DNA from: Phenylobacterium deserti
GTDB taxonomy: Bacteria; Pseudomonadota; Alphaproteobacteria; Caulobacterales; Caulobacteraceae
DNA length: 64,000 bases
NCBI GenBank assembly: GCA_943332615.1
Contig: CALQQB010000014.1
Span: 1-64,000, forward strand
Reading direction: 5' to 3'
Position 1 is the first letter of the stretch; each line of letters opens with the position of its first letter. Below are positions 8,828 to 16,969 of this stretch, one piece after another. Below the pieces are notes generated by a model. The model was not told the origin of the DNA. It worked only from the letters and a program-made list of their open reading frames with translations, and ran no database searches. Both the position numbers and the translations under genes were made by a program.

Positions 8828-9931
8828 ATGAGCGAGACGCCCCACCCCGCCCGCGCCAAGCCGCGCGTCGCCTACCTGGTGCTGGGCATGCACCGGTCCG
8901 GGACCTCGGCGGTGACCCAGTTGCTGGCGCTCGCCGGCGCGACACTGCCGGCCAATGTGATGCCCGGCGACGAGCACAATGCGAAGGGCTACTTCGAGCC
9001 CTGGAAGATCGCGATCTTCAACGACGAGCGCCTGCGCGCGGCGGGCTCGGCCTGGGACGACCCCTTCGCCTACCCGTTCCGGGAGTTGCCGGCAGACGAG
9101 TCGGCCGCGTGGCGGGACCGCGCCGGGGCCCTGTTCGACGAGGAATTCCCAGGCGCGCGCTTTCCGCTGATGAAGGACCCGCGCGCCACCGTGCTGCTGC
9201 CGATGTGGCGGCCAGTGCTGGAGGCGCGGGGCGTGAGCGCGCGCTGCGTGATCCCGGTGCGCCATCCTCTGGCCGTGGCCGCCTCGCTGCGGCGGCGCGA
9301 TGGGTTCGCCCCGGAAAAGTCGGTGCTGGTCTGGAGCGCCTACATGCTGGCGGCCGAGGCCTACACCCGCGACCTGCCGCGCGCCTTCGTGAGCTACGAC
9401 GCCCTGCTGGCCGACTGGCGGGCCGAGACGCGTCGGATCGAGGCGGCCCACGGCGCGGCGCTGCCGAAGCTGACCGAGGCGGCGGCCAGACGCATCGACA
9501 AGTTCCTGACCCCCGACCTGCGCCACAACGCCGGCGATGCGGGGCTATCGGCCCTGGGCTGGGCCGGGGAGATCGCCCAGGAGGTGTTCGACGCGTTCGA
9601 GGGCCGGGCGGTTGGCGGCGAGCCGGACCGCTCGCGGCTGGACGCCGCCGCGGCAAAGGTCGCCCGGCGCGCGCGGGAAGTCGGGATCCTGGTCTCGCCG
9701 GCCATCCGCGAGCTCGCCGACGCCCGCGCAGAGGTTCTGGACCTGCGCCAGAGGCTAGCCTCCGCCGAAGCGCTCCAGGCGGAGCTGCGGGCCGCGATGG
9801 CGCGCGAGCGGACGATCCTGGAGGCGGGCTGGCGGACCGATGTGCAACGGCTGGACAAGGTGGTCGGCGACCAGGTCAACACCCTGGCGAAGGTCAGCGC
9901 CGCGCTCGACGCCGCTCTTTCGGACGACTGA
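8828..9931 (+). CDS. Sulfotransferase-like protein with C-terminal coiled coil
   Basis: The product has 367 residues. ATG at 8828 is followed within 20 codons by LGMHRSGTSAVTQL, the 5'-phosphosulfate loop of PAPS-dependent sulfotransferases. A second conserved block, CVIPVRHPLAVAASLRRR, matches the 3'-phosphate site with its Arg and Ser. Residues about 290-360 are heptad-like (LADARAEVLDLRQRL, ERTILEAGW) and probably form a coiled coil. The gene is divergent from the repeat/GT4 gene with a 129-bp spacer, and its last 38 bp overlap the convergent membrane-protein gene. A role in sulfating the surface glycan is inferred from context. PAPS-synthesis genes are not in the window. Confidence 0.8.
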   Translation: MSETPHPARAKPRVAYLVLGMHRSGTSAVTQLLALAGATLPANVMPGDEHNAKGYFEPWKIAIFNDERLRAAGSAWDDPFAYPFRELPADESAAWRDRAGALFDEEFPGARFPLMKDPRATVLLPMWRPVLEARGVSARCVIPVRHPLAVAASLRRRDGFAPEKSVLVWSAYMLAAEAYTRDLPRAFVSYDALLADWRAETRRIEAAHGAALPKLTEAAARRIDKFLTPDLRHNAGDAGLSALGWAGEIAQEVFDAFEGRAVGGEPDRSRLDAAAAKVARRAREVGILVSPAIRELADARAEVLDLRQRLASAEALQAELRAAMARERTILEAGWRTDVQRLDKVVGDQVNTLAKVSAALDAALSDD

Positions 9932-11291
9932 GCACCGGGTCGAGCCCCAGGTAGAGCGCGCCCGTCACCGCCGCCATGTCGAGCAGGTAGAGATAGCGGT
10001 AGTCGCAGGCGATCGAGATCACGAAGAAGCTGGCCGCGAAGGCCAGCGCCCCGCCCATCAGGCCGGCCATCGCCAAGTCCGCGGGCTGGCGGCGCCGCAG
10101 CAGCAGCAGCCCGACCAGCAGCGCGACCCCGGCATAGGTCGCGTGGCTGTAGGCCGGGGTATCCAGAAACCAGGTCACATAGTTGTAGAGGCGCTGATCG
10201 TCGTTGGACCAGCGCCGGGCCATCTTCAGGTCGGCCATGGCCGCCGGGGGGCCATCGGCGCCGAGGTGGATCGGCAGGCAGCGGTCGATGATCGGCGGCG
10301 CGAACACCTGCTGGAAATCCGCGGCCCGCACCCTCAGATAGAGACCGGGATGCTGGACGATGAGGTCGAGCCACTCGGCGCGGATCACCGCGTCGGGAAT
10401 ACGCCACAGATTTTTGCTGAGCACGGTGGACTCGTCGAGTTTGTCCACCCGCTCCGGTGAATAGACACGATGCGCGTCGGCGCGGATGGCGTCGTCGAGC
10501 TTGGCGTCGAAACGGTCGATATGGCTGAGCGGTAGGGGCGACAGGGCTGTGGCGCCCACCACGTCATAGGTCTGCAGGATTCGCAGACCCCGGCCGGCGG
10601 CCACATCGATCTTGCCGGATCCCTGCGGCTGGGCCACGACGGCCAGGGCCAGCGTGCAGGCCGCCACCAGACCCAGCCAGCCAAGCGCGCCCAGGATGCT
10701 GCGGCGCCACCCGCGGTCGGACCCGGCCCAGGCGATGACGACCGCCGCGGCCCCGGCCAGGATCAGGCCGTTCTGGCGCAGCAGTCCGGCGGCGGCGAGC
10801 AGCACGGCGGCGACCACCAGCAGGCCCCAGCGGAGAGCGGGAACCGGGCTCTTCAGGGCGAAGGCCAGGACCACGAAGCCGGCGATCGTCGCCTCGGCGA
10901 ACCAGACGTCCTTCCAGACGATCGCCGGGTAGATCAGCACCTGAGGCAGGGCGATGGCCGCCAGCGCCAGCACCACCGCCAGCCAGGAGACCCGCGGCCG
11001 CAGGTTGCCCATCAGCGCCCAGGTCCCGAACAGAATCGCGGCGCTGACGCCCATGGCCAGGGCTGCGCCGGGGACGACGCTGTCGGCCAGGCCCAGCAGC
11101 CAGGGGAATATGGCCGGGTTCCAGGTCTCCCGGACGCGGAAGTGGCCTTCGTGCAACGACAGGATCGAATCGACCGACATGTGGCCGGGCGCGTTCAGCC
11201 TCCACAGCAGTATGAGCCCGCCCAGCAGCACCAGGCGATAGACCCAGCGCGCGGCGTGGCCGCGCCGCCTGACCCCTGTGGCCTCGCTCAC
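9894..11291 (-). CDS. Polytopic membrane protein, probable GT-C-type lipid-linked sugar transferase
   Basis: The 465-residue product has about ten hydrophobic segments, for example VYRLVLLGGLILLWRL, WLAVVLALAAIALPQVLIY and YAGVALLVGLLLL. A large loop lies at roughly residues 260-380. An Asp near the first loop (SVDSILSLHEGHF) and the motif WNPAIFPWLLGL resemble GT-C enzymes that take sugars from undecaprenyl phosphate. GTG at 11291 is chosen because it gives a GTGA overlap with the stop of the upstream flippase gene. The set GT2, small flippase, polytopic protein mirrors Gtr-type glycan-modification cassettes. The family is not firmly recognised. Confidence 0.65.
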   Translation of the reverse strand: MSEATGVRRRGHAARWVYRLVLLGGLILLWRLNAPGHMSVDSILSLHEGHFRVRETWNPAIFPWLLGLADSVVPGAALAMGVSAAILFGTWALMGNLRPRVSWLAVVLALAAIALPQVLIYPAIVWKDVWFAEATIAGFVVLAFALKSPVPALRWGLLVVAAVLLAAAGLLRQNGLILAGAAAVVIAWAGSDRGWRRSILGALGWLGLVAACTLALAVVAQPQGSGKIDVAAGRGLRILQTYDVVGATALSPLPLSHIDRFDAKLDDAIRADAHRVYSPERVDKLDESTVLSKNLWRIPDAVIRAEWLDLIVQHPGLYLRVRAADFQQVFAPPIIDRCLPIHLGADGPPAAMADLKMARRWSNDDQRLYNYVTWFLDTPAYSHATYAGVALLVGLLLLRRRQPADLAMAGLMGGALAFAASFFVISIACDYRYLYLLDMAAVTGALYLGLDPVLSRPKERRRARR

Positions 11292-11659
11292 GCCGGCCTC
11301 ACGATCAGAAAGAGCCCCGCCACCATCAGCACGTAGCCCAGGGCCATGCTCCAGTTCGCCTGTTCCTTGAACACCAGCCATCCAGCCAGCGGCACCAGAC
11401 AGGAGCCAATGAGCGAAAAGCCGTAGGCGAGGCTGAGCGGCACCCGCGTCAGCACATAGAACCACAGCAGCGCGGTGACGCCGTACCAGGCGAAGGCGCC
11501 CATCAGCGGAAAGTTCTGCATCACCCGCACCAGGAACGGCCCGGTCAGCTGCTTGTCGTAGACCGCGCCCCACTTGAACAGCATCTGGCCCAGCGGCAGC
11601 GCCACCGCGAAGACACTGCAGAGCGCAACATCTTTGGGGGAAAGGAGGGGGGGCGTCAC
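11288..11659 (-). CDS. Small four-helix EamA/SMR-like membrane protein, probable lipid-linked sugar flippase
   Basis: The 123-residue product has four hydrophobic helices: VALCSVFAVALPLGQMLF, MGAFAWYGVTALLWFYVL, SLAYGFSLIGSCLVPLAGW and MALGYVLMVAGLFLIV. Its length and pattern match the small multidrug resistance fold, which includes ArnE/ArnF-type flippases. It starts with GTG overlapping the GT2 stop (GTGA) and ends overlapping the GTG of the polytopic protein. The tight coupling argues for moving the product of the GT2 across the membrane rather than for drug efflux. Drug export is the alternative. Confidence 0.75.
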   Translation of the reverse strand: MTPPLLSPKDVALCSVFAVALPLGQMLFKWGAVYDKQLTGPFLVRVMQNFPLMGAFAWYGVTALLWFYVLTRVPLSLAYGFSLIGSCLVPLAGWLVFKEQANWSMALGYVLMVAGLFLIVRPA

Positions 11660-12714
11660 GCCTCGGTCTCCAGGTTGCGCAGGACGAGCAGGTAGGGGTG
11701 GATCGGTCGGCTGGGCACGTTCAGCACGTCGAAGTTCATCGCCTGCAGCAGGAACTGCACGCCCAGGATCACCGGCAGGGCGGCCAGCATGACCACACCG
11801 GCCGAGGCGGCTTGGCCGGGGACACGATTGGCCAGATAGCTCAGCGCATACCCCAGGCCGAACAGGGTGGAGAACAGCCCGGACACCAGCTCGAGACTGG
11901 CGGCGGAGAAGTCGCGCACGAAGTACTGGCCCACCACCCGCTGGGCGAAGTTGCGCGCATGGCGGAGCGCGAACGGCCCGACCACCTGGCTGATGCGGAT
12001 GTTGCTCACCTCGTCGGCGTAGCGCGCCGGCATCGGCACGTCCCGCACCACGGCTCTGAGCGTGCCCAGATGATAGAGCAGGTCGGTCTCGAAGAAGAAG
12101 CGTCGTTCCACCCGCTTCTCCATCACCAGCCGCGCCACATTGGCCTCGATGGCGGTGTAGCCGTTGGTCGGGTCGAAGATGTTCCAGTAGCCGGTGGAGA
12201 GCTTCGCCGCGAAGCTGAGCATGGCGTTCCCCAGAACCCGGACGGTCGGCATGCTGGTCAGGTGGCTGATCGAGGTGAAGCGGTTGCCCTTGGCGTAGTC
12301 GGCCTCGCCCATGAGGATCGGCGCGACCAGTTGGGCGGCGTAGCTCAGGTCCATCTGGTCGTCGCCATCGACCTTGACCAGCACCTTGGCGCCACGTCGC
12401 GCCGCCTCGGCATAGCCGGCCAGGGTGGCGCCGCCGACACCCTGATTCTTCGCCAGCCGCAGAACCACCACACGGGGGTCGGTGGTGTTGGCCTCGATGA
12501 AGTCCGCCGAGCCGTCGGGGCAGGCGTCATCCACGCAGACGATGCCCTCGATCCACGCCGGCGCCCTCTCGATCACCCGCAGGATATGGCCCTTGACCTT
12601 GTAGCAGGGGGCCACCAGCCACACGCCGGCCTCCTCCAGAGAGATCGGCGTCTCGCGGGCGGTGCGGTGGATCGGGGTCTTGATCACGGTGCTGGGCACG
12701 CGCCGGGCTAACAT
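11656..12714 (-). CDS. GT2 polyprenyl-phosphate glycosyltransferase with two C-terminal membrane helices (DPM1/GtrB-like)
   Basis: The 352-residue product starts at ATG 12714. The GT2 core runs from about residue 25: VWLVAPCYKVKGHI, IVCVDDACPDGSADFI, then VKVDGDDQMD, whose DGDD is the metal-binding motif. Two hydrophobic helices near the C-terminus (LVSGLFSTLFGLGYALSYL, AGVVMLAALPVILGVQFLL) are typical of enzymes that load a sugar onto a polyprenyl phosphate. It heads the minus-strand three-gene cassette and is divergent from the Wzm gene at 12810. The sugar is unknown. Confidence 0.88.
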   Translation of the reverse strand: MLARRVPSTVIKTPIHRTARETPISLEEAGVWLVAPCYKVKGHILRVIERAPAWIEGIVCVDDACPDGSADFIEANTTDPRVVVLRLAKNQGVGGATLAGYAEAARRGAKVLVKVDGDDQMDLSYAAQLVAPILMGEADYAKGNRFTSISHLTSMPTVRVLGNAMLSFAAKLSTGYWNIFDPTNGYTAIEANVARLVMEKRVERRFFFETDLLYHLGTLRAVVRDVPMPARYADEVSNIRISQVVGPFALRHARNFAQRVVGQYFVRDFSAASLELVSGLFSTLFGLGYALSYLANRVPGQAASAGVVMLAALPVILGVQFLLQAMNFDVLNVPSRPIHPYLLVLRNLETEA

Positions 12715-12809
12715 GGAAGACGCTGACCTGGCAAAGCCGGGCGCGGCGGCGGCGTCCTTGCGGCGGCGCCCCCTGGCTGATACCTCGCCCCTTCTTTCGG
12801 GAGAGGCCC

Positions 12810-13643
12810 TTGGACACCGCCACCCACATGCTGCGAACCGGACAACGCGGCGCGCTGTCCCAGTTGCAGCTGGCATTCCGGGACCTGCGCAACTCCTTTC
12901 AGCGGATCGGCCTGGCCTGGTCCCTGGCGACCCACGATGTGGGGTCACGATACCGCGGCTCGATCCTGGGGCCGTTCTGGATCACGCTTTCGATGGGCCT
13001 GATGGTGCTGGGCATCGGCGTCGTCTACGCCAACCTCTTCCACATCTCGCTGCAGAACTTCCTGCCCTACGTGGCGCTGGGGATCGTGTTCTTCGGGGTG
13101 ATGACCGGGACCATCAACGAAGGGTGCGAGACCTTCGTCCAGGCGGCCGGCATGCTGTCGCAGACCAGCCTGCCGATGTTCACCTTCGTCTGGCGCACGC
13201 TGTTCCGGAACCTGATCTACCTGGCCCACCATCTGGTGATCGTGGTCGCCGTGCTGGCCTACTATGGCTATTGGCGCACCGCCGATCCGCTGGTCGCCCT
13301 GCTGGGGATCGCCCTGATGCTGCTCAACGCCAGCTGGGTTTCGATGCTGGCCGGGATCGCCTCGGCCCGCTTCCGCGACATCCCGCAGATCGTGGTCTCG
13401 GTCATGCAGTTCGCGATCTTCATGACCCCGGTCTTCTGGCCCGCCGACAAGTTCGACGGCCATCGCGAAGTGCTCGACTTCAACCCCTTCTACCACCTGC
13501 TGCAGGCGGTCCGCGCGCCACTGCTCGGCCAGGCCGTGGCGCCGCTCAGCTATGTCGTCCTGGTGACCATGGCCCTGGTCGGCTGGAGCTTCACCTTCGC
13601 CATCTTCGCCCGCACGCGCCGCCGGATCGTCCACTACCTATGA
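12810..13643 (+). CDS. wzm: ABC-2 type polysaccharide/O-antigen export permease (Wzm-like)
   Basis: The 277-residue product belongs to the ABC-2 permease family. The conserved N-terminal block DVGSRYRGSILGPFWITLS is diagnostic of the Wzm/KpsM/TagG group, and six hydrophobic segments follow. TTG at 12810 is taken as start because GGGAGAGG precedes it; ATG at 12828 is the alternative. It overlaps the ATPase gene by ATGA. Together they would export a complete undecaprenyl-linked polysaccharide chain across the inner membrane. In Caulobacter such a chain anchors the S-layer, which suits the nearby RsaDE-like exporter. Confidence 0.9.
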   Translation: MDTATHMLRTGQRGALSQLQLAFRDLRNSFQRIGLAWSLATHDVGSRYRGSILGPFWITLSMGLMVLGIGVVYANLFHISLQNFLPYVALGIVFFGVMTGTINEGCETFVQAAGMLSQTSLPMFTFVWRTLFRNLIYLAHHLVIVVAVLAYYGYWRTADPLVALLGIALMLLNASWVSMLAGIASARFRDIPQIVVSVMQFAIFMTPVFWPADKFDGHREVLDFNPFYHLLQAVRAPLLGQAVAPLSYVVLVTMALVGWSFTFAIFARTRRRIVHYL

Positions 13644-14392
13644 GCCAGCCGCCCGCGTCCATCACCTGCACCGACCTGACGCTGCGGTTCCCGGTCTATG
13701 GCGTCGATGCCAAGTCCCTGAAGAAGGCGCTGGCCCGGGTGGTCGCCGTCGGCGGGCAGCTGGGCCGCCACGCCGGGGTCACCGACGTCACCGCGCTCCA
13801 GGGCGTGAACCTGCAGCTGAAGGCCGGCGATCGGCTGGGCCTGATCGGCCACAACGGCTCGGGCAAGACAACGCTGCTGCGGGCGCTGTCCGGCGCCTAT
13901 GAGCCGGACGAGGGGACCATCGAGGTCCAGGGCCGCATCGCCGCCCTGCTGGACCTCAGCCTGGGGATCGACGCCACCGCCACGGGCTATGAAAACATCC
14001 GTCTGCGCGGCCGCATCGCCGGGCTGTCTTCGCGCGAGATCGACGAGCGAATGGACGAACTCGCGGCCTTCACGGGCCTTGGGCCGTTCCTGGCCATGCC
14101 GGTGAAGACCTATTCCGCCGGCATGCAGGCCCGGCTGGCCTTCGCAGCCGCCACCGCCGTCGAGGCCGACGTGCTGCTGATGGACGAGTGGATCGCGGTG
14201 GGCGACGCGGATTTCCAGAAGCTGGCCCACAAGCGCCTGCTCAAGCTGGTCGAACGCGCCGGAATCCTCGTCCTGGCCAGCCACGAGGTCAGCCTGCTGC
14301 GGCTCTACTGCAACAAGGTGATGCGCCTGGAGGGCGGGGTCGCCTCCGAGGTGGTCGATATCCGTCGGCTGGACGAACTGATGGCCGCCTAG
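13640..14392 (+). CDS. wzt: ABC-2 polysaccharide export ATPase (Wzt-like, short form)
   Basis: The 250-residue ATPase has Walker A GHNGSGKTTLL near residues 72-80, signature TYSAGMQARL, Walker B VLLMDEWIAVGD and H-loop ASHE. The N-terminal LTLRFPVYGVDAKSLKKAL is typical of polysaccharide exporters. It ends soon after the nucleotide-binding domain, so it lacks the C-terminal carbohydrate-binding domain that long Wzt proteins use to recognise a chain cap. This suggests export without cap recognition, or a separate recognition protein. It begins inside the Wzm stop (ATGA). Confidence 0.92.
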   Translation: MSQPPASITCTDLTLRFPVYGVDAKSLKKALARVVAVGGQLGRHAGVTDVTALQGVNLQLKAGDRLGLIGHNGSGKTTLLRALSGAYEPDEGTIEVQGRIAALLDLSLGIDATATGYENIRLRGRIAGLSSREIDERMDELAAFTGLGPFLAMPVKTYSAGMQARLAFAAATAVEADVLLMDEWIAVGDADFQKLAHKRLLKLVERAGILVLASHEVSLLRLYCNKVMRLEGGVASEVVDIRRLDELMAA

Positions 14393-14444
14393 ACTCTTGC
14401 GTTGGCGCATATCTGGCCCGGCCACGCCGCGCTAGCCTGCGCCG

Positions 14445-16961
14445 ATGGAACCCGCAAATCTACAGGGCCTGAGCCAACCAGAGGCAGAGCGGCGCCTGGC
14501 CGAATTCGGCCCGAACGAACTTCCAGCCGTGGCCGGTCGGGGGCTTCTGCGCATTATCGTCGAGACGATGCGCGAGCCGATGTTCCTGCTGTTGGTCGGC
14601 GCCGCGGCGCTCTACCTCGTGCTCGGCGATCTGGGCGAGGGCCTGTTCCTGATGGCCGGCGCCCTGGGCTCGATCGGCCTGGTCGTGCTGCAGGAAGCCC
14701 GCACGGAACGGGCGCTGGCGGCGTTGCGGGACCTGTCCCAGCCCCACGCCCGAGTGATCCGGGACAATGTGGAGCTCGCGATCGCCGCGCGGGAACTCGT
14801 GCCGGGCGACATCATTCTGGTCGGCGAAGGCGTACGCCTGCCCGCCGACGGCGCCCTGGCGGCCGGCGACGTGCTCAGCGTTGACGAGTCGGCCCTGACC
14901 GGCGAATCCGCGCCCGTGCAGAAGCGACCTCTAGCGGCGCACGAGGCCTTCGACGAGGAGACGCCCCCGGGCGCGGAGGCAGGCCCCTATCTCTATTCCG
15001 GGACCCTGGTGGTGCGCGGCCAGGCTGTCGCGCGGGTCAGCCGTACGGGTCATCGGACGGCCCTGGGACGGATCGGCGCCTCGCTGGCGTCCATCAAACA
15101 GGAACCGACGCCGCTCCAGAGGACCGCGGGGCGGCTGGTCACCTGGCTGGGCGTCATCGCGCTCGCCTTCTGCGCTTTGGTGACCGTGGCGTACGGCCTG
15201 CTGCGTGAGGACTGGATCGGCGGCGCGCTGGCGGGACTGACCGTCGCCATCGCGCTGATCCCGGAAGAATACCCGATGGTGCTGGCGGTCTTCCTGGCCC
15301 TGGGCGCCTGGAGGCTCGCCAACCATCGGGTGCTGGTCCGACGCAGCGCCGTGATCGAGGCCCTGGGTGGCGCGAGCGTTCTCTGCGTCGACAAGACCGG
15401 GACGCTGACCGAAAACCGGATGCAGGTGGCGCGCCTGTGGACGGAAGCTGGCGAGGTCGGGGTCGCAGAGAAGGCCCGTCTCGACAGGCCCGCGTCAGAC
15501 CTGATCGGCATCGCCGCGCTGGCCTCGGCCACCCGCCCGACGGACCCGATGGACCGGGCGGTGCGAAAGCTCGCGGGCGACCTCGAGGTCACGCCCGGTC
15601 CGCTGGCGGCCGAGCCCGAGCGCGCCTGGCCGTTGCGGCCGGAGATGATGGCGGTCATCCAGGTCTGGCGACTGGCGGGCGAAGATCGAATCGCCGCGGC
15701 GAAGGGGGCGCCCGAGGCGATCTTCCGCCTGTGCCGGCTTTCCGGTCAGGAGATCGCCCGGCTCGGGACCGTGATCGAAGGCTTCGCCGAACAGGGCCTC
15801 CGGGTGCTGGGGATCGCCTCGTGCCGGATCCCCGGCCCGTTCCCGGACAGTCCCGAGTCGTCGCCGTTCGTTTTCGGAGGCCTCATTGGTTTCCTGGACC
15901 CGCTCCGCGCGGACGTGCCCGCCGCGCTGCAGGAAGCCCGCGCTGCGGGAATCGCGGTGGTGATGATCACCGGCGACCACCCCGCCACGGCGCTCGCCAT
16001 CGCCTCGGCGGCCGGCATCGACACGTCCGGCGGCGTGATGCTGGGCGCTGAGCTGGCCGCCCTGTCGCCCGAGACGCTCGCGGCCCGCCTGCGCGAGGTG
16101 CGCGTCTTCGCCAGGATCGTGCCGGAACAGAAGCTGCTGATCGTCCAGGGCCTCAAGGCCGACGGCGAGGTGGTGGCCATGACCGGCGACGGCGTCAACG
16201 ACGCCCCGGCCCTGGAGGCCGCGCACATCGGCATCGCCATGGGCCGCAAGGGCACGGACGTGGCCCGGGAGGCCGCAGATCTGGTGCTGATGGACGACAG
16301 CTTCGCCGCGATTGTGGACGGTGTCCGGATGGGGCGCCGGATCTTCGCCAATCTTCGCCGGGCGCTTACCTATGTGACCGCGATCCATGTCCCGATCGCC
16401 GGCCTGGCCCTGGCGCCCATCCTGATGGGGCTGCCCCCGCTGCTCTTCCCCATGCACGTGGTGTTCCTGGAACTGGTCATCGATCCGATGTGCGCCATGG
16501 TGTTCGAAGCCGAGCCTGGCGGCGCGAGCCTGATGCGCCGCCCGCCGCGACAGCCCGACGAGGCCCTGTTCGGACCGGCGCAACTCTGGCTGGCCCTGCT
16601 GCAGGGCGCGGGTGTGCTGGCCGGTGTGTTGGGGGTCTATGTCTGGGCGCTGGGGGCCTACCCGGAAGCCGAGGCCCGTGGCGCGGCGTTCCTGGCCCTG
16701 GTGGCCGGCAACCTGATCCTCGGTCTGACTGACGCGGCCTCCACCGGCCAGAGCCTGTTCGCGCGCCACCGGCGAAGCTACTGGATCATCAGTCTGGCGG
16801 CCGGCGTGGTCCTGACCCTGATCCTCCTGGTCCCGCCGCTGGGCGTCATCTTCAAGGTGGCGCCGCTGAGCGCACCGCTGCTGCTTGCGGCCCTGGCGGT
16901 CGCGGGGATCAGCGGCGGCTGGTTCGGCCTCGGCAGGCTGTTTCGGAAAGATGCCGCCTGA
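14445..16961 (+). CDS. P-type cation-transporting ATPase (P2-like)
   Basis: The product has 838 residues. The actuator motif is TGESAPV near residue 150. The phosphorylation motif DKTGTLTENRM has its Asp near residue 316. MITGDHPATALAI and AMTGDGVNDAPALEAAHIGIAMG mark the nucleotide and hinge regions. M4 has IPEEYPMV, a variant of the PEGL seen in calcium pumps. About ten membrane segments and a C-terminal cation ATPase domain are present. The N-terminus (LQGLSQPEAERRLAEFGPNEL) is the short cation ATPase N domain. Calcium or another divalent cation is likely. It lies 52 bp after wzt on the same strand and may be co-transcribed. Confidence 0.9.
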   Translation: MEPANLQGLSQPEAERRLAEFGPNELPAVAGRGLLRIIVETMREPMFLLLVGAAALYLVLGDLGEGLFLMAGALGSIGLVVLQEARTERALAALRDLSQPHARVIRDNVELAIAARELVPGDIILVGEGVRLPADGALAAGDVLSVDESALTGESAPVQKRPLAAHEAFDEETPPGAEAGPYLYSGTLVVRGQAVARVSRTGHRTALGRIGASLASIKQEPTPLQRTAGRLVTWLGVIALAFCALVTVAYGLLREDWIGGALAGLTVAIALIPEEYPMVLAVFLALGAWRLANHRVLVRRSAVIEALGGASVLCVDKTGTLTENRMQVARLWTEAGEVGVAEKARLDRPASDLIGIAALASATRPTDPMDRAVRKLAGDLEVTPGPLAAEPERAWPLRPEMMAVIQVWRLAGEDRIAAAKGAPEAIFRLCRLSGQEIARLGTVIEGFAEQGLRVLGIASCRIPGPFPDSPESSPFVFGGLIGFLDPLRADVPAALQEARAAGIAVVMITGDHPATALAIASAAGIDTSGGVMLGAELAALSPETLAARLREVRVFARIVPEQKLLIVQGLKADGEVVAMTGDGVNDAPALEAAHIGIAMGRKGTDVAREAADLVLMDDSFAAIVDGVRMGRRIFANLRRALTYVTAIHVPIAGLALAPILMGLPPLLFPMHVVFLELVIDPMCAMVFEAEPGGASLMRRPPRQPDEALFGPAQLWLALLQGAGVLAGVLGVYVWALGAYPEAEARGAAFLALVAGNLILGLTDAASTGQSLFARHRRSYWIISLAAGVVLTLILLVPPLGVIFKVAPLSAPLLLAALAVAGISGGWFGLGRLFRKDAA

Positions 16962-16969
16962 AACCCGAA

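Noticed and set aside
8699..9526. Minus-strand frame that would extend the repeat/GT4 protein upstream
   Set aside because: It is antisense to the sulfotransferase and compositionally abnormal.
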